Below, one piece after another: positions 36,641 to 47,110 of a stretch of 64,000 bases of DNA. This DNA comes from Anoplolepis gracilipes (Eukaryota > Arthropoda > Insecta > Hymenoptera > Formicidae): contig NC_132971.1 in assembly GCF_047496725.1 (NCBI RefSeq), positions 12,405,501 through 12,469,500 of the forward strand, given 5' to 3'. The number at the start of each line of letters is the position of its first letter. The first letter of the stretch is position 1. A program made the translations under genes and the position numbers. A model generated the notes under the pieces. The model was not told the origin of the DNA and ran no database searches. It worked only from the letters and a program-made list of their open reading frames with translations.

Positions 36641-37704
36641 AAAGTACAATAGCATCTCTTCCGTAGGTATATCATTTTAAAGGAGAAAGAGTCTATACCT
36701 TAGCGATTATATGAGCCAACGCAAACGAGTGTCAAGCAAGCGTAAATTGCAAGTGCAACGCTATTTTATATAAATATGCCGATTAATTATATCGTCGAAT
36801 CGTCCAATAATTTTTACTACGAAATATTGAACTTTCCACATTTTACGAATAATATTATAATCTTAAAATAAATGTTTTATATCATAATTTTTTAAGACAT
36901 ACGATGTACTTTTAACTAAATATTTACTATTTATTTAAAATCTAAATTTCCCTGATATTAATCTCTAATGTTAAAATTATTTAAAAAAAACTTACAATGT
37001 GCTGTAAACTATTTTCACTGTTTTTACTGAAAATTAGGTTAAAAATTTAATTTTTCGCGCATACATACGTTATGTGTAAAATATATTTTGTTTGTAAAAT
37101 TAAACAAACATTGAAATAATTTAATGTTGGTTATTCGATTGATTAATTTCTCAGATACATATTATTTCGATATATGGTGCAATCAAGCGTCATAGCGTCA
37201 TAAATCTTGGACGCAATGTAACATTAAACTATGATTATGATTTAATTTATTTTAATGCCGCTGGCATCAAAATTAAACAGCCTCGTACATTCACGAAATT
37301 GCAAAATACACGAGAAAGCGGAAAAACAATCCGAGTGATAAAATGTAATTCAACGCATGAATAGAATCAAACGTTCTCATCTGTGTGTTTACCACGCGTA
37401 AATGAATGTGCATCGAACTGCCAAATAGAAGAAGTATACATGTCGGCATCAACATAGAATCATAATAAAAGAACTTTCTAGGTCGCATTAATGCGTCGTG
37501 GTTACCGCGTCCAAAATTTGTCGAAAAGTTAAGCCAAAACAACGAGCGGAGCTGAGTTTTTTTCCGTCGAATCAAAAACTAGTTCATGCTATCACCCACC
37601 CCGGCAGGATAATTTGCATATGATCATATTAAGAAAATGAACCCCCGTATGATACAACAAGCGCCTCTGTTTTTGCAAATCAAGGTATTTTATAATCAGC
37701 GGAA
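36641..37704. other. AT-rich intronic DNA
   Basis: No gene or recognised repeat. A GC-richer patch at 37290-37620 has a minus frame (37291-37575) without features. Confidence 0.4.
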
Positions 37705-38250
37705 GATATTTTAACGACATGTGCTTTAAGACAAATCTTCAATTAATTTTTTTTCTGAAATTGAATTTTAAAAATCAATTTTATTATGTAAAATGTAATT
37801 TATAAAATTTTAGTTTCAAATATCTATATATAATGTCTTTAAATAATAAATAAATTTCTTCAATAATCAATGTTGTTAAGTAAAAACTGATTTTAGAAAT
37901 GATAGAAACGTTAAAGAATTTTTGAAAGATATTTTAAGACTAATCTTCAATATATTTTTCTTTAATATTGATCGTTATGTTTTTCTCAAATTTCACTTTA
38001 TACAGAGACAATAAAATTTTAAATGATATTACATGTTGTAATTAAATAAAATTAATTTTAAAAATCAATTTTGTTATTTAAATATACATGTACTTTGTAC
38101 AATTGTAATTTCAAATATCTTTATATAATGTCTTTATACATTATATAATATTTTTATAATATAAATGTCTCCAATAATTATTACGTTGCTTAAAGTAAAT
38201 TTGATTGATTTTAAAGACGTTAAAGAATTCGTCATTAAAAAATATTTGCC
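37705..38250. repeat. Diverged tandem duplication, unit about 290 bp
   Basis: Two head-to-tail units share ordered blocks: GATATTTTAAGACWAATCTTC, AAAAATCAATTTTRTTAT (37770 and 38060), TTTCAAATATCTWTATATAA, TGTCTTTA, and CGTTAAAGAATT (37909 and 38218). Period 290-309 bp. AT-rich and non-coding. Confidence 0.6.
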
Positions 38251-38859
38251 AAAATGATAATGGAATATGTTGTAGATTTTAAAATAATGTAAAATATTTA
38301 TATACCTGTCATCGATGTACTTACTTTATTTGTTCAAATATTGTTCTTTTTAATAGATTCGTGACTCTCCAAACTATCCTTAACTGATCTCATTCTCTTA
38401 TCACGCCAATAACAACCATAAACTATAAATACAAAATTACGGCACATAATCTCGCATCTTCGAGCGTCGGTGATTATATCCCACGCAACTTCACACATCA
38501 ATTGCACCCTATGTCAAGGTTATTTACTTTTATTCTTCCGACGCGCATTATGAATTTCTGATGAGCGTTGGGACACGTGTCCCAAGTCGATGGGAAATAT
38601 TTATAACGTTATCGACCACATTTCCGCATTGCACGAAGCACGTCAGTTGTAATTATCAATTCAGTAGTAATTCACATAATTTCATCGATAATGACGTTCC
38701 GAATCGTTTTTATGTCCAGCATGATCGACGCCATCGTTATTTTATGTATTATCAAACCACATTGCTCTCTCTCTCTCTTTATGAATAATCGTTAATAAAC
38801 GTTCGTCAAAAAGAATCTCAGCATCCGAAAAAAGTGTCGACCACTTTCACGACAGTAAA
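38251..38859. other. Unassigned DNA, GC-richer toward the right
   Basis: A + frame at 38561-38788 contains no recognisable feature. No gene supported. Confidence 0.35.
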
Positions 38860-39260
38860 TCAAGCAACCTGCAGGGTAATTGGATAATATCCAACGGATA
38901 ATTTCTCTCCGAACATAATTACTACCCCGTATTTACGCGGACCACTCTCGCGAGTCGAGGCTATTGTATATAATACATATAGCCGGCTGAAAAAAGCACC
39001 GACTACGCCGGTACCGACGGCGAAGGCGAACCCTTCCTGTGTATAAAAAGCCATTGCAATCACGCGGTATACTGGCACGCTAATGGGGCATTGATATAAT
39101 TAACTGCTATATACCTGTGCGCTCTTATCGAGCTCGTACGTCGCCGCCGCCGCGTCTCACGAACAAACGCGCGCACCTGAAACAAAAATAACACCAATAT
39201 ATATCGTGTCCCAAGTATCGTGCGAGTTGTCTCGATTAAAGTTAATAACATGTCTGAAAA
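38860..39260 (-). other. Coding-like minus-strand segment (unproven)
   Basis: A minus frame at 38860-39078 (72 codons) includes a hydrophobic stretch, FAFAVGTGVVGAFFSRLYVL, that could span a membrane, with many G/C-ending codons. Just upstream on the minus strand, TTTTTGTTTCAG (near 39175-39186) is a good acceptor-like sequence followed by GC-rich, Arg-rich sequence and a donor-like CACAG-GTATAT, but the frames do not join cleanly. No family is recognised. Confidence 0.15.
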
Positions 39261-39811
39261 GGATTAAATCCAATTAAATTCAATTTTGATTAATTTATTC
39301 GTAAGTGAGAGAGAAAGAGAAGGAGAAATATGAACATAGAAATTATTTCCAATCCGTCATTTTATATACAAAATTTATTAATTGTTTCATATTTTATAGT
39401 TCTATTAAACTTAACTTCTTTTAAATTTTAAATTTATTTAAAAACTTAATGGATTCTAATTTTTGCACAGTGAAGATTATTAATTATTACTACAGAATAT
39501 ATATCATTTTACCTTTTTCAGAAAGTAATGTATACGTAATATTAAATTTTGAAATAATCGATTTCTTTTTGCTTTCAGCTAATTAAGAACAAATCGATAC
39601 AAGATTCTTACTTTTTTTTTAATTTTAAAATTTTTACTTGTCAAACTTTTTCATGCACAATGCAAGCGTATATTGTTAAAAATTATAAAGAAATTGAGAG
39701 TGTGTTTGTCTAAAAATCTGTAATAAAGAAAAATGTTTTATGCTTGAGGCATCCTCTATACCTTCTATTGTAGATAAAGTATGTGCAAAACCCAACGATA
39801 CTGGCACTTAC
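39261..39811. other. AT-rich intronic DNA
   Basis: Short GAGAGA tract near 39306-39322, then AT-rich sequence. Nothing recognised. Confidence 0.4.
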
Positions 39812-40013
39812 TACTGTGCTCACGCGATCGCTTCATTTCTGCTTCTTGATTTACATCAATGTACGTTACATCTTCGGGAGAAATTGTATTTTTATTTTTA
39901 TCTAATCCGTAACAGAGAGAGAGCGCGTCGAGCGGAAGTATTACGTCCATAATGACTCCGAGGAAAGTCGATGGAAGGGCCAACCACAAGAGCATGCACA
40001 AGCCGAGCAAAAT
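39812..40013 (-). other. Coding-like minus segment ending at a donor (unproven)
   Basis: On the minus strand a frame open from a stop near 40028 runs through a hydrophobic beginning (ILLGLCMLLWLALPSTFLG) and then an acidic, polar part (GLDKNKNTISPEDVTYIDVN) to AGT-A followed by GTAAGTG, a good donor (about 39811). The first ATG is internal to the hydrophobic stretch. It could be a signal-peptide exon of an antisense gene. There is no clear acceptor or promoter, and a simple join to the 39.17 kb acceptor gives a stop. Confidence 0.15.
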
Positions 40014-41234
40014 CAAGGGATGAAATTACACAAAGAGAGAGGAAAATCCCGGAGATTGCGTATATGCGTTGAAACAGAACGTCGAATTAAGAGCTAAACT
40101 GAATTTTGAGCGTAAATTTGCAAAACTTTCTCATATTTCCCGATGTATCCGGCTTTAACACGATAGAAAAGCACTTTACCTTTTCATCATTCGAAATGTA
40201 TACCACACATGTACGCGCATGCATATCCGAGGAAAATGAGAGAATAATCTTCTGTGCGCCGAAAACAATAGGTAAAATAAAAAAATTAAAAAATGAGCAA
40301 TAAAAATGATCAAATAAAGAAGCGGCAAATTTTATTTTATCGCAGAAAGCTATTGGCGATATTGCAATTTTAATAATTGCTTTTATGATTTTAAAATTCT
40401 TTTATTATTCATAAAAATAGAAAGAGAAGTGCAAAATAAAAATTATATCTACAAAATTAATGAAAAGAATATTAGAGAAATATTAACATACAATGTTGAC
40501 CAAAAGTTGGAAAAATAATTAACAAACTTGTAGCCGAATAAAAAAAATTGTAAAAAAGTTTTTTATGGAGATGGTAACATTATTTTAATTTAAAAAAATA
40601 TAACAAATATTTAAAAAAATATAGAAAATGATATAAAATATAATATAAAATATAATATAAAAATAAAATATAAAGAATATAATATAAAAAATTTATTATA
40701 TTTCTTTTTTTCTCATTTATTCTTATTTCGCATAACTATCTGCTTTATTATTATATGTACTTCAAACATTTTTATACTGATACATATTTTAATTTATTTT
40801 CCATGTCATAAAATTTTGTATCACTCTGTAGTATAGCAATTCTATAGTTTAAAAATTTCCCTTGATCTACTACGCTAGATTTTAGCACACTTTCCGAGCT
40901 GAGAGCTTGCGTGCGCCTGATCAAAGATCGACTCGCATACCTTGAGTAGAAACAGCACGATACCGACGACGTGCCGACCTTACTTTATTATCGGCCATCA
41001 TAAGTACGCCTGCACGCAGGTTGAATTTTCTCTATCGTGACTTTTTCCCACCCTCATAAATTCCGTGAACGAAATGCTAATGTATGTTAACGTTAAATCG
41101 ATATACCGTTTGCGTCGCACCGTCGCGAATCAATATATGCAAATGGTCGATTAAGAACGCAGGTCGTAGATCCGCCATTAATTCCCAAAACACAAAGCGA
41201 GTAATCGAACGCATTCCAACCCTTCTTGCCCCAC

Positions 41235-41238
<4 letters not shown>
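40014..41238. other. AT-rich DNA with CpG patch
   Basis: 40014-40260 and 40870-41240 are CpG-bearing; 40300-40860 is AT-rich with a TATAATATAAAA tract (40630-40690). No gene supported. Confidence 0.4.

Positions 41239-41290
<52 letters not shown>
41239..41290. repeat. (CT)n microsatellite
   Basis: About 50 bp of CT dinucleotides with one interruption (CTTTCTCTC near 41280). Open frames through it on both strands (41077-41452) are Ser/Leu or Arg/Glu repeats, not genes. Confidence 0.9.
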
Positions 41291-41389
41291 GTTCTCTCGA
41301 TTAAAAGCAATTCGTGTTCCACGGACTCATCCGCGCAACTCGACGTGATAAATTTCATGTTCAATAGATGGACGAATCTCGCACGGGTA

Positions 41390-41565
41390 TTAAATACAAC
41401 AGAGAGAAATCAGAGTAATCCGCGCGTCGGCCACTGCCGCACGTGTGACTAAATTCCCTCATATGAAACTCGGGAGCTTCTATATCAGATGAAAATCAAA
41501 AGCCAAGCCTTATCAGGCGAAACCTGAATATTCATGATTAATATTTGAATATTACAAACTGTAGT
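41390..41565. repeat. Module H copy 1 (diverged paralogous segment)
   Basis: Contains the core GAGAAATCAGAGTAATCC (41404-41421), then TGCCGCACGTGTGACTAAAT and, about 105 bp past the core, CTGAATATTCATGATTAATA. Copies with the same order lie at 43165-43415 and, without the last part, 44485-44700. A weaker relative at about 41880-42045 shares TGCACGTGCGACCAAATTTCC and TGAATATTTATGATTAATA. Origin unknown. Confidence 0.4.
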
Positions 41566-41948
41566 TCCAGGGAAGAAGAGATCTCTTTGTCACTTCTAAA
41601 ACATTGACATAAAATGACTACCGTTTAACATCAATATGATTTTATTAAGCATGACAGAGAGTTAGAAATTACATAATACTCACTGTGCTGAAACGGATGG
41701 AACAATACATATGCTATTAATGGTAATGAGTAATTTCCATAAACCTTATTTATCATATCATATAGTTATGTCATAATGCTGTAGCGTTGTATCAACGAAA
41801 GATGGTATGCATTTAGAGTTATGTTTAACATTAGTTGTCTGTATGTTGAGTACTTTTGTAACTGCATTCATGATAATTGCGACAATTAGTCGAAAATGCA
41901 TAATTTCTGCACGTGCGACCAAATTTCCGAAGCTCATCTTTATAACTA
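41566..41948. other. Unassigned DNA between H copies
   Basis: Mixed composition; a minus frame (41758-41967) has no recognised features. The right end shows the weak H relative described at 41880. Confidence 0.35.
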
Positions 41949-42003
41949 CATTAAAAGTCAATAGCAATCGTTGTTAAACATTAAAAGTCAATAGCAATCG
42001 TTT
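41949..42003. repeat. 30 bp tandem repeat, 1.8 units
   Basis: CATTAAAAGTCAATAGCAAT begins at 41949 and again at 41979 without mismatch. A recent local duplication inside the weak H-like segment. Confidence 0.85.
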
Positions 42004-42104
42004 GAATATTTATGATTAATATTTAAATATTTCGAAACACTATAATTTGCAATGTATAAGCATATTTTGTTAATTAAAATACATACATACATTACACATT
42101 GTTT

Positions 42105-42255
42105 AAATTTTCAAAAACATGTCTGAACTCTCAGAAAAAAATGACTCTGATGATTAAGACAGATTGTCTGAAATTATTTTCAGGCAACCAGATATGAAAA
42201 TTCACAATTCAAAAAGTGTAAGTTTTTAGGCATTTCTTACAATGTATCAATATCT
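42105..42255. repeat. Family D repeat
   Basis: Words CATGTCTGAACTCTCAGA, ATGACTCTGATGATTAAGAC, AGATTGTCTGAAATTATTTT, CAGATATGAAAATTCA and TTTTTAGGCATTTCTTACAA match the order in the copies at 43.9-44.4 and 63.4-63.8 kb. Confidence 0.55.
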
Positions 42256-43164
42256 CAGAAGATACTAAAATAATTAATAATAAATACTTATAAATCTCTT
42301 GTTTATTACTCATCTATAAAGAGAAAAAAAATGGTGGAGGAAAACTGGAACAGCACGCGTTTGAAACGTGGGGGGTTATCGATAATTCATGTTAACATTC
42401 TAGAAATAGTTCATGGAAAAGTTAGGGTATGTACGGGTTGTTTGTGTCAAGAACTATCTTTGTTGCACGAAACTCCGACTCGTCAAATCTCTCAGCAATA
42501 TTTACGATAAACCTCTATCTAGCCAAAAGTCATTTCCATAACTAAATGGAACTTGCACTTGGATGTTAGATATCAACTAGAGAAGTTTAAATAATTCGAT
42601 AGCATCGATAAATTCTAACACATAAAACAATCGCGTATTAGTACTAGTGTATTTCATGCACGCCTACAGCATGTTGCAAATCAAAACATAAACTATTGCA
42701 AAACAGCATGATCGATTTATATGTAAATCACGTACCAGTTCAGTTAATCAGTATCATAATTATTATTTGCAGTGATTAATAATTGCGCGAGATATATTTT
42801 AAAATTTATGCAATATTCACGCTGGACTCTGTGATTAATTAAGTATCATTAGCATTATAATATTATATTAATTACCGTCTATAGAATTAATACTTTTATT
42901 TTATATTTTATTTGCAATATAAAAACGTACGTATATTTTTAAATAAATGAAACATCTTTTGTGGAAAAATGAGACGTTAGTCATATGCATTAAGATAACT
43001 AATTCTATTAATAGAAGTATCAGACATTTTCCACGCACATATTAAAAAAAAAACGTCAATATTACAGTGTCACGATTCTCGTTGAAGTATTTTTTTAATA
43101 CAATTAATTAATTTAAATATTTTACGGAAAATATATATACATATAGATAAATTATAATTCAATC
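42256..43164. other. Mostly AT-rich DNA
   Basis: No gene. 42340-42560 is somewhat GC-richer and unique-looking. Confidence 0.4.
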
Positions 43165-43320
43165 TTATTCATCTGCTTTCAGCCATATATCATATTCACG
43201 AAGCATGTCCTGTAATGTAGTTAATTCCTTATCCAGATCCGGTAGCCGGATAGAACTCGTTGGACACAACGAGAAATCAGAGTAATCCAAATGCTGTCGC
43301 ATGTGGAACTCTCTCGTACT
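43165..43320 (-). other. Short minus-strand frame with helical tail, in module H copy 2
   Basis: A minus frame open from a stop at 43323-43321 to a TAA at 43167-43165. With ATG at 43302 it gives 45 codons. The C-terminal half reads LDKELTTLQDMLREYDIWLK, which has leucine spacing like an amphipathic or coiled-coil helix and looks protein-like. In the related copy at 44.6 kb the aligned minus frame reads RLANVDEPLIALHGNPAAY in the same register without a stop (against RLPDLDKELTTLQDMLREY here). This may be a terminal exon, a decayed one, or coincidence. No family recognised; no strong acceptor on the minus strand. Confidence 0.2.
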
Positions 43321-43415
43321 TTAGTTCACATAGATATAGATATATATATGTGTATATCTATCGTACCGAAATCGCAGTGTTATTAAGCACAGCTCGAATA
43401 TTCATGATCGATATC
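43165..43415. repeat. Module H copy 2
   Basis: The core GAGAAATCAGAGTAATCC lies at 43271-43288. Upstream, CATATTCACGAAGCATGTCC and CTTATCCAGATCCGGTAGCC align with copy 3. Downstream, TGCTGTCGCATGTGGAAC and CGAATATTCATGATCGATAT align with copy 1. An acceptor-like TTATTCATCTGCTTTCAG on + precedes it. Confidence 0.4.
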
Positions 43416-43844
43416 CGGGAGTCTTTAATTAATGTTCGGATAATGTGGCTTGCAAGCGACTCGCTCGAAATATCTCCATTCTCTTCGTTTGCTTTAATTA
43501 TAAAATCGCGAATCGATCGTTTATCGTCGAGAGACATGCGATAATATAAAAAAATGTTAAATATGACCTCATTAAAATCTCATTAAGATGAGTAAAGACT
43601 CGAGTTTCAACAATTAGAGTGAAACTTTTACGACCGCAAAAATTCGCGTTATTTTAAAATAAGCTTATTCAAGATTCTTGCTCGCAAGTAAAACTTTTTT
43701 CTTTAACTTTGACAGAACTATATTCTATAAATTAAGACATTTCGATTACGTTCTATTAATTAGATAAAATTAAAATTACATATCTCTTCGTACAATTCTT
43801 TCTTTATCATTTTCTGTAACCAATTCACTATAAAAAATTATGTA
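43416..43844. other. Unassigned DNA
   Basis: A + frame at 43260-43544 starting at a non-ATG codon continues into here without recognised features. AT-rich beyond 43540. Confidence 0.35.
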
Positions 43845-44470
43845 AGAATTTAAACACATTTTTAGTTAAATTTTCAGATTTAAGTATCTGAAAATAATTT
43901 TAAACAATCAGTCTTAATTGTCTAATCTATGTTAATCATCAAAGTCATTTTCCTTTGAAAATTTAGAAGAATGTCTGAAAATTCGGATTTCACACTTTTC
44001 TGGAAAATTGAACAGTCTGTAAAAAACTTTAGACACTTCCTTTGTTGTTATGTTTTATATTGTTGGTTATTTAAAAAAGAAGTAACTGCACACAAAGTGT
44101 CTGACGTTTTCTTACTAAATTTTTAAAGGAGTGTCTGAATAATTTTCAGACATTCTTTTGAACTTTGAGAAAAATAACTCTGATAATTAAAAAATATGTC
44201 TAAATTACTTTCAGATACTTAGATCTGAAAATTCAAACAAAAATACATTTGAATTTTTAGATAACACTGTAAAAAATAATTTCAAAAAAAAGTCTGTTTT
44301 CTTGCCGACACTGTCTGAATTTTCAAATATTCTTTTAAACTTTGAGAAAAATGGCTCTGATGATCAAGACACATTGTCTGAAAATATTTTCAGACACGCA
44401 GATCTGTAAAAAATTTAGATAAATTTAGATAAAAATGTGTCCGAATTCTCAGAAATTTTTTTTACAGCGC
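43845..44470. repeat. Family D repeats, two or more copies in series
   Basis: At least two related units: about 43845-44080 and 44100-44470. Repeated words include TTGAACTTTGAGAAAAAT or its variants, CTCTGATRATYAARAC, ATCTGAAAATTCAAAC and GTCTGAATTTTCAAATATTC. The last unit is bounded by CACTGTAAAAAATAATTTC (44267) and AATTTTTTTTACAGCGC (44454-44470), giving inverted CGCTGTAAAAA-like ends. Non-coding. Confidence 0.55.
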
Positions 44471-44484
44471 CTTTAATTTCTTCC

Positions 44485-44700
44485 AGTGAAAGTTAACTCA
44501 TCTATTTTCCGAAATATGAACCTCGAACTACGTTACTTAAGAGCTGTCGATAATCTGAAATTCGCCGAATCTGAAAATCGCTGGCATATGCCGCAGGATT
44601 TCCGTGTAACGCGATTAATGGCTCATCCACATTCGCTAACCGATGGGAGTACGACGGAGAAACCGGAGTAATCCGGAATAATAAGTCAGTCGCAGCCGTG
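44485..44700 (+). other. Module H copy 3; possible terminal exon on +
   Basis: Directly after a strong acceptor-like sequence, TTTAATTTCTTCCAG (44471-44485), a + frame runs without a stop to TAA at 44669-44671, with pieces VNSSIFRNMNLELRYLRAVD, RWHMPQDFRVTRLMAHPHS and a STTEKPE end. The stop codon falls inside the core shared with copies 1 and 2 (GAGAAACCGGAGTAATCC, 44657-44674). The same region is open on the minus strand (44502-44792). No family recognised; the acceptor may belong to the inverted end of the adjacent family D repeat. Confidence 0.2.
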
Positions 44701-45073
44701 AATCTCAGGGCCCTGCCTGTGTGCGCCCATCTGTGCTCACATCGCTCGATCCGTCGGCATGTAAGCACGCTTGTCTGTGCGCTCACGGACACGTATGGAC
44801 ACGAGGTGCACCGCGATTACGTCGACGGCGGCATTATCGGAAAGTGCATTACCAACGCCTGCCCTCACGCCTGCCCTGCGTCTCTATCCCTGAGTGCGCG
44901 AGATGCACTCAGCATAAGCGCGTTAAACGGCCCCTTACTTCCCGATCGGGGGTCCTCGATGATCGGCCCGGAAGGTATTATTACGACGAGATGTTGCAAA
45001 GGATAATTACAGCCAAAATTTCTGGTTACATGTAACTGGAAACTTTTCCACACTCTATGGAAAGTCAACAATA
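44701..45073. other. CpG-rich island
   Basis: GC-rich and stop-poor, with overlapping frames on both strands (44698-45006, 44721-45035, 44865-45071), none recognised. Possibly regulatory. Confidence 0.35.
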
Positions 45074-45465
45074 GTCCTCTCTGTAATAATGTAATTATAA
45101 TATAAATATTTTAACTGCAAAGTTATTTTATTTTCACTCTATTTTCAGATTTATGACAATTATGTCTCTGCAAGGCTTTTTTGATTTACGTCACAAAAAT
45201 CTCGCAACAATTGAGATATTTTGTCTGACTCTTTGAGAGGAGGCTAACAAAACTAATATTATCCACAATATTATTTCGAGAGCCTCTCTATAATAACGTA
45301 ATTGTAATATAAATATTTTAACTGCAAAGTTATTTTATTTTTACTCTGTTTTCAGACTTATGGCAGGACTCTTTTGATTCAATATATGTCACAAATATCT
45401 CCCAACAATTAAGATATTTTTTTCTGAAGACTCTTTGTGAAAAGGCTAACAAAACTAATATTATC
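45074..45465. repeat. Tandem duplication, unit about 206 bp
   Basis: Unit 1 starts CCTCTCTGTAATAATGTAAT (45077) and unit 2 CCTCTCTATAATAACGTAAT (45283). Both continue TATAAATATTTTAACTGCAA, AGTTATTTTATTTTYACTCT, TTTTCAGAYTTATG and GGCTAACAAAACTAATATTA. Unit 2 lacks its last part because the family C element begins at that point. Confidence 0.75.
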
Positions 45466-45847
45466 TACACTGAAGAAATAATTTTTCAACTTCAATAAAA
45501 ATTTTCCAGGTGTAAAAAATTACCTGAAGATAAATGATTAGCAAACACTGTGATACTGCATACGTTTTGTACTTAATCAATTTAAATGAGAGAGACAGAT
45601 TTATATCTGTACTATTAGTGTAATTTAGACAGAAAATTTTTCTGTGGTGCCTATCTTTAAGTTCTATATTTATGATTAATATTTGACAATTCTAAATTTT
45701 CTAGAAGTATTTATTGCTAGAATATTGCTGCTATAAATTCAGTACGTGACAAACAATATATTCTAACAGATACAAAAAATAACAATAAATTTTAATTGAG
45801 ACATATATAGAAATCTATCTATATATCAAAATATTTTTTTAAGTGTA
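45466..45847 (+). mobile_element. Family C MITE
   Basis: Starts ACACTGAAGAAATAATTTTT and ends CAAAATATTTTTTTAAGTGTA. The body shares GATAAATGATTAGCAAACAC, GAGACAGATTTATATCTGTA, ATTAGTGTAATTTAGACAGA, TTATGATTAATATTTG and AATTTTAATTGAGACAT with the copies at 24177 and 59196. A TA flanks the end. Non-coding. Confidence 0.75.
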
Positions 45848-46810
45848 TGATTGAACAAATTTTGATATAAAGGTTATTATGTATATTATTATTATATTAT
45901 TATTTATATTAAAAGAGACATTTAGAGATACACATGCATATCCCTTGATAATTATATATAAAAGATTAAAAAACTTATAAAAATAGACATTTCAATTGTA
46001 ATATTTATAATTGTTAAATAATTATGGTATCTACAATTTGTAAACAAATGAAAAATTGACTGAGTAAAATGGTGAAATATTGAAATATTATTGCACATAA
46101 ACATTAGATCTCTATACATATATTTTATTGCTCAATTTGACGAGATAGATAAATGAAGGAAATTACATGTAAAAATTATGTAACATGCTTTGTTAAATGA
46201 TATTATCCATCTCTGGCGAGTTTATCTTTCGAGATATGTTTGCGGTAACACATAATCTCCAAGGGTCTCTTTACCATAAACGAATTAAAAGATCAACATC
46301 ACAGATATCTCACTTGAGAGATATAGTGCGAATTTCGCACGAGGACAGTGTAAATGGCCGTTTTCCGCAATGTACAAAATAGATATAGAAGTAAATGCGG
46401 TAATAACAAAAGAAGCGCTATAAAAGGGAATCTAAAAAGCGGTTATCGGGAACGCAATCTTCATTGCGTGCTAGATTTATGCTATAGGTAACCGCGAGAC
46501 TATACTTATCAGGAGCCTGCACTGATACGTGATTTGCCTTTTCTTCTCAACTTCTCCTAAATGATAAAGTGACATTTGAGGAAATTTCAAGGAACTCGAA
46601 ATATCTTTACCCGAATTTATATATTAAGAATGAAAATATTTTATATTTTTTTATATTTTTACATTAATTTCTAATCCTCATCATTTATTCTGTCTTCCTT
46701 CTCACTTACTATAATCAAATATTTTTCTTAATTTTAATAATAATACAGTCTTGATTTAAAGCAATCTTCTTTTTTAATATATTGAAGAATGCTACGGTTG
46801 ACATAGCAAA
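45848..46810. other. AT-rich DNA with a small GC-richer patch
   Basis: 46190-46560 is GC-richer and carries a + frame (46197-46382) without recognised features. The rest is AT-rich. Confidence 0.4.
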
Positions 46811-46880
46811 TTAATTTTCAAATATTTTATAACACAATGCAGGGAGTTCTAATAATACACAAATTGATATTGGAAAGCTC

Positions 46881-47110
46881 TTACTTATCGAATACGTAGA
46901 ATATCCGAGGTGAACCGAAGACAAGACATAGCGATCGTTCGAGTCGATTTCATTTTGCCAGTACATCCTGGCACGAAGGTAAGGCATCGCGTTTCCAAGA
47001 GTCGAACTCTTGATTGGCAGATCGACATAAGCCGCGTTCGTGTCGGGGCCGCCCCCGTTGGCGTGGAACACGATAAAGCGTAACTTTATGACAAGGTCTT
47101 GGTACACCAT
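46881..47110 (-). other. Coding-like minus segment with donor (candidate exon)
   Basis: ATG at 47110-47108 on the minus strand (a TGA sits directly before it) opens about 76 codons, starting MVYQDLVIKLRFIVFHANGG, with later pieces MPYLRARMYWQNEIDSNDRY and a GYSTYSI end, then a donor-like GATAA-GTAAGAGC near 46880. Roughly two thirds of third positions are G or C in an AT-rich neighbourhood, and amino-acid use is balanced, as in real exons. The mirror-register frame on + is also open for about 70 codons, as expected if only one strand is coding. No known family; partner exons not found. Confidence 0.25.

Noticed and set aside
41077..41452. Open frames on both strands across 41.1-41.45 kb
   Set aside because: They pass through the CT microsatellite and consist of Ser/Leu or Arg/Glu repeats.
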